Source: Streptomyces sp. CBMA123 | Lineage (GTDB): Bacteria > Actinomycetota > Actinomycetes > Streptomycetales > Streptomycetaceae | Assembly (NCBI RefSeq): GCF_014596465.1 | Contig: NZ_MECK01000001.1 | Span: forward strand, 186,001 to 250,000 | DNA: 64,000 nt | Direction of reading: 5' to 3' | Shown here: piece after piece, positions 61,246 through 64,000 of the stretch | How positions within the stretch are numbered: position 1 is the stretch's first letter | Layout: every line of letters begins with the position of its first letter | Program-made: the position numbers and the translations under genes | Notes under the pieces: generated by a model | What the model was told of the DNA's origin: nothing | Database searches by the model: none | The model's input: the letters and a program-made list of their open reading frames with translations, nothing else

Positions 61246-62656
61246 GGCCAACCCCTGCGGTGGCGCGGGCGGGTGCGGTGTAGATCCGCTCGGGCGTGCC
61301 GTTGACGATCCGTCGGGCGATGTCCTGCCCCATGGTGACGGCGTGGTCCATGTTGCCGATCTCGTAGCGCCAGGTGCCGAACCGGCCGCGGGAGTAGATC
61401 CGGTGCTCCTCCAGCCACGGCTGGATCAGCGCGAGCGCCGCGTCCCTGCCGACCGTCGGCACGGGGTACGCGTACGGGATGAGTTCCACGTGCCCGCTGA
61501 CGCGCTCCGCCGCCTCGGGAACCAGGCCGCAGCGGCGAAGGGCCGCGTCGCACTTCTCGACCAGGCCCGTCCGGTCCAGCAGGCTGCCCGCGGGCAGGGA
61601 CGTCTCCGTCATCCAGGCCGAGTACCGACCAGGATCGGCGCCCGGGACGTTGGCCGGCGCGTAGGCGGAGAAGTTCGTCGCGCGGTAGAACGGCGCTTCG
61701 CTGCCCGGGAAGTAGAGCCACGAGCGCTGGTCGGTCGTCGGGGAGCGGTAGCCGAGGCCGACCATGGCCACGGTGGTGTGGCGCAGGGCGCTCGCCGCCT
61801 GCCGCACGTCCTCGGGTGCGCCGGCGGTCATCGCGATCAGCCTGTCGAGCCCCCCGGTGGCGACCAGCTGTCCGTAGGAGATTCGGGTGCCGTCGGCTGT
61901 CAGCAGGGTGTGGGAGGCCGGGTCGATGTGGACCACGGCCTTGCCGGTGCGGACATCTCCGTCCAGCCGGGCGGCGAGCCGTCGCCAGATAGCGCCGGTC
62001 CCACCCGAGGCAGGGAACGCGAACTTGGCGTTCGGGCCCCACGGTTGGACGAGCGAGGGACCGGCGTCCAGTGCGCGCCGAAGCGCGTCCGTGTCGCAGG
62101 GGGCGATCCGCTCGGCGATCCACGAGGCGGACATCTCGGCCAGGTCGGTGGCCCAGATCTTGCGGTTGTACGGGGAGAAGAACTCCTCCACCAGGCCGGG
62201 CCCGTAGGTCCCCTCCAGCCAGGAGGCGAAATCGGCCTCCGCCGCGGCGGGGCCGTCGGCTTGGGCGGCGGTGAGGTCGTCCAGGCACTCTCGGGCCCGC
62301 GCTGCGGGCAGGTGGTGCAGGTGCTGCTGGAACGGGTACGGCACCCAGTGCTCGCCGTGCCGGATGAACGAGGAGCGGTCGTGGTGCAGCAGCTCCTGCG
62401 GCGCGAACAGCTCGGCCATCAGCTCGTCGAAGCTCCGCAGCTTCGAGAACACGACGTGACCGCCCAGGTCCCAGGTGAATCCGGCCTCGTCGATCACGGA
62501 GGAGCCCAGGCCGCCGACTCCGGGGGCGGCCTCCAGCAGCAGCCAGTCGCGGTGGCCCAGCCGCTGGAACTCGTACGCGCACGCCAGTCCGCAGGGACCA
62601 CCGCCGAGGATCACTACGGGTAATGCGGAACGTTCTCGAGATCTGGTGTTGCTCAC
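61235..62656 (-). CDS. FAD-dependent amine-oxidase/UDP-galactopyranose-mutase-like protein
   Basis: A 473-residue flavoprotein. PVVILGGGPCGLACAYEFQR is the dinucleotide-binding loop, and LLLEAAPGVGGL is the second glycine-rich strand of the GG-doublet family. WVPYPFQQHLH, FFSPYNRKIW and GRFGTWRYEIGNMDHAVTMG resemble UDP-galactopyranose mutase-like and protoporphyrinogen-oxidase-like proteins that occur with glycosyltransferases. GTG 62656 follows GGGGAGGG. It may rearrange a nucleotide sugar or oxidise an amine. First large gene of the cluster B operon. Confidence 0.87.
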   Translation of the reverse strand: MSNTRSRERSALPVVILGGGPCGLACAYEFQRLGHRDWLLLEAAPGVGGLGSSVIDEAGFTWDLGGHVVFSKLRSFDELMAELFAPQELLHHDRSSFIRHGEHWVPYPFQQHLHHLPAARARECLDDLTAAQADGPAAAEADFASWLEGTYGPGLVEEFFSPYNRKIWATDLAEMSASWIAERIAPCDTDALRRALDAGPSLVQPWGPNAKFAFPASGGTGAIWRRLAARLDGDVRTGKAVVHIDPASHTLLTADGTRISYGQLVATGGLDRLIAMTAGAPEDVRQAASALRHTTVAMVGLGYRSPTTDQRSWLYFPGSEAPFYRATNFSAYAPANVPGADPGRYSAWMTETSLPAGSLLDRTGLVEKCDAALRRCGLVPEAAERVSGHVELIPYAYPVPTVGRDAALALIQPWLEEHRIYSRGRFGTWRYEIGNMDHAVTMGQDIARRIVNGTPERIYTAPARATAGVGRAR

Positions 62657-62763
62657 GACACCCTCCCCAAACCGCGGACTCTGCCGGGCCGGCCTGTGCC
62701 GTCCACCCGCAGGATCAGCGGATCGCGATACGTCAATGACACGGTGTGATGGTCTTGGTGCAT
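62653..62763 (-). CDS. Possible 36-residue leader or precursor peptide
   Basis: A short open frame from ATG 62763 whose TGA (62653-62655) overlaps the GTG of the FAD gene (GTGA). The product begins MHQDHHTVSLTYRDPLILRV and continues DGTGRPGRVRGLGRVS, basic toward the C-terminus. It lacks a good ribosome-binding site (GGGGTCGGC only) and could be chance, a leader peptide, or a small ribosomal-peptide precursor. The 4-base overlap is the pattern seen at other junctions of this operon. Confidence 0.35.
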   Translation of the reverse strand: MHQDHHTVSLTYRDPLILRVDGTGRPGRVRGLGRVS

Positions 62764-62868
62764 GCCGACCCCGGGTCTCGGCCACCCAGCCGGGCGCCAG
62801 ACCTTGGCCGTACTGGCTTGGCGTGTACCCGGCCCCGGGAGCACTGCCGCACCGTTACGGCATCGGAC

Positions 62869-63333
62869 TCAGGTGCGCGGCAGCTGCAGCCGGTACACCT
62901 GGCGCGAGCCGCCTTCGAAGAATTGCCCGGTCGGCTGGAAGCCGAGTTCCTCGTAGAAGAGGCGGGCGCCGGAGCCGGGGTGGTCCGGCCCAAAGGTCGT
63001 CACGTCGACCGTGCACGGGGGTGAGGTGAAGGCCCGCAGGGCGGAGTCCACCAGGAGCCGGCCCATGCCCTGCCCCCTGGACTTTCCTTCGACGGCCAGC
63101 CAGGTGATCTCGTAGTGCGGGTGACGGGAGGAGAACAGCAGGCCGCCGGCGAGCGCCGATCCGGGACGTCCTTCTGCCGCACGCACACACATAGCGGTGC
63201 CGCGTTCGATGTTGCGCATCAGCGCGGCCTGGAACCCCGGGTCGTCGACCAGCGGACCGAACAGGTCCTCGACTTCGGCGGCGAGCGACATCCAGGCCGG
63301 GATGTCTGCACGGACGGCGGTCACGATCTGCAT
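62869..63333 (-). CDS. GNAT-family N-acetyltransferase
   Basis: A 154-residue acetyltransferase: acetyl-CoA loop GKSRGQGMGRLLVDSAL, with the preceding strand YEITWLAVEG, then ARLFYEELGF near the end. ATG 63333 follows AGGAG. Acetylation of a small amine or protein is expected; target unknown. It reads in the same direction as cluster B but is separated from it by about 200 bases. Confidence 0.9.
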   Translation of the reverse strand: MQIVTAVRADIPAWMSLAAEVEDLFGPLVDDPGFQAALMRNIERGTAMCVRAAEGRPGSALAGGLLFSSRHPHYEITWLAVEGKSRGQGMGRLLVDSALRAFTSPPCTVDVTTFGPDHPGSGARLFYEELGFQPTGQFFEGGSRQVYRLQLPRT

Positions 63334-63409
63334 CTACGTGGCTCCTGGTCGACGAAGGGGCGGTGATCGAGGTCGTGCTGCGAGCCGGGCCTCCGAGCGG
63401 GGGAAGCGA

Positions 63410-63844
63410 TCAGCGCGCGGAGACACTCGTTCTGCGGCCGTCGGCACCCGGCTCACCGAGCCGGAACCAGATCTGCTTTCCGTGCGGCAGAGGCTTCACG
63501 TCCAATTCGGCGGCGACGTCAGCCAGCAGGAACAGCCCCCAGCCACCGGTCTGGCCGTCCGACGGCTCCCGCACCGTCGGCAGGCTGTCCGCGTAGTCGG
63601 TGACACCGACGAAGACCCCGTCCGGCGTCTCGCGCATCATCAGCTCGCAGTCTCCCGGGGCGTGCTTCAGGACGTTGGTCAGCAGTTCGGTCACTCCCAA
63701 GACCGCGAGATCGCTCAGCTCACTCTTGCGCCACAGCCGCAGATGCGCGCGGACGATCTCACGCACAGGGCTCATCGCCTCAGGACGAACATCGGGCAGC
63801 ACCATCCGGTACTGCGGGATTGCGCGGACCGCCATGGCAGGCAT
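63410..63844 (-). CDS. RsbW-type ATP-binding protein (HATPase_c)
   Basis: A 144-residue protein with GHKL ATPase features: N-box ELLTNVLKHAPG (Asn that binds Mg-ATP) and a G-rich GGWGLFLLADVAAELD. Stand-alone proteins of this kind in Streptomyces are anti-sigma factors or serine kinases paired with STAS proteins; no partner is visible in the window. ATG 63844 follows GGAGGGG. Confidence 0.88.
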   Translation of the reverse strand: MPAMAVRAIPQYRMVLPDVRPEAMSPVREIVRAHLRLWRKSELSDLAVLGVTELLTNVLKHAPGDCELMMRETPDGVFVGVTDYADSLPTVREPSDGQTGGWGLFLLADVAAELDVKPLPHGKQIWFRLGEPGADGRRTSVSAR

Positions 63845-64000
63845 CGGCCCCTCCGATCGGCAGGGTGAAGCACAGCGAACGAGGTAGCGCTCCGTACGTG
63901 CCGGAGCACCCTCCGCGTGTGGAGCTTCCGATGATGGACCTCCGCAGCGTCGCTGGGCAATACCATCGGACAGGAAAATCTTTCCCGCCCGGCATCTGGC

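Noticed and set aside
1-64000. CRISPR arrays, rRNA genes or an origin of replication
   Set aside because: No regularly spaced identical repeats, no rRNA-like sequence and no DnaA-box cluster were seen on either strand.

Overview
This is very high-GC actinobacterial DNA, most like Streptomyces or Kitasatospora. Third codon positions are nearly all G or C, many starts are GTG, stop and start codons overlap repeatedly as ATGA or GTGA, and family signatures typical of the group are present (DUF574 methyltransferases, XRE-TPR regulators, DUF5753, class I LysRS, ExeA-type transposon ATPases). The window opens inside a housekeeping gltX and then leaves the core genome: almost everything after 0.95 kb looks accessory.

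0.9-8.2 kb is a scrapyard. It holds a pair of transposon-end-like repeats, an acetyltransferase, an ExeA-like ATPase remnant killed by an amber codon, a methyltransferase, three intact APH-fold kinases plus the tail of a fourth, a class I lysyl-tRNA synthetase that has lost its C-terminal part, and a frameshifted HD-domain remnant. 8.4-22.7 kb (cluster A) looks like a cryptic biosynthetic locus. It encodes a methyltransferase, hexapeptide acyltransferase, PhyH dioxygenase, three glycosyltransferases, sulfotransferase, PHP phosphatase, two nucleotidyltransferase-like proteins, a 1033-residue protein joining a kinase-like region to a PLP decarboxylase, and its own arginyl-tRNA synthetase. Five of these genes contain the rare leucine codon TTA, as expected for bldA-controlled secondary metabolism. 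23.1-28.7 kb holds two XRE-TPR regulators (each with one TTA codon), an APH kinase coupled to the first, and an S9 peptidase. The regulators share GATGYGGACA-type sites upstream, two of them palindromic.

29.0-48.1 kb reads rightward. It contains a DUF574 methyltransferase, an amino-acid permease, a glutamine-synthetase-type ligase and a Mur-ligase-like protein with a damaged P-loop (coupled by overlaps), a double-HTH protein, a deoxyribosyltransferase-like protein, a GH15 hydrolase, Nudix proteins, a P-loop kinase, an ABC exporter, an HTH-less DUF5753 protein, a PP2C phosphatase, an EEP nuclease/phosphatase, and a truncated 2H phosphoesterase. A tyrosine-recombinase remnant at 48.1 kb separates this from cluster B.

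48.3-62.8 kb (cluster B) is a leftward run of tightly coupled genes. A 37-codon ORF at its head is followed by an FAD amine-oxidase/UDP-galactopyranose-mutase-like protein, a tyrosine phosphatase, a membrane glycosyltransferase, a PLP decarboxylase with a long extra C-terminal region, an APH kinase, a Nudix hydrolase, a PrnB/indoleamine-dioxygenase-like protein, a GHMP kinase, a methyltransferase, an unknown, an HPr-kinase-like P-loop protein, another APH kinase, a HAD phosphatase and an intact 2H phosphoesterase. The order glycosyltransferase-decarboxylase-kinase in cluster B parallels the glycosyltransferase plus fused kinase/decarboxylase of cluster A, so the two loci may share a biochemical step. 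The last kilobase has a GNAT acetyltransferase and an RsbW-type ATPase. No tRNA, rRNA or CRISPR array was found. Product-level statements about clusters A and B are inference.
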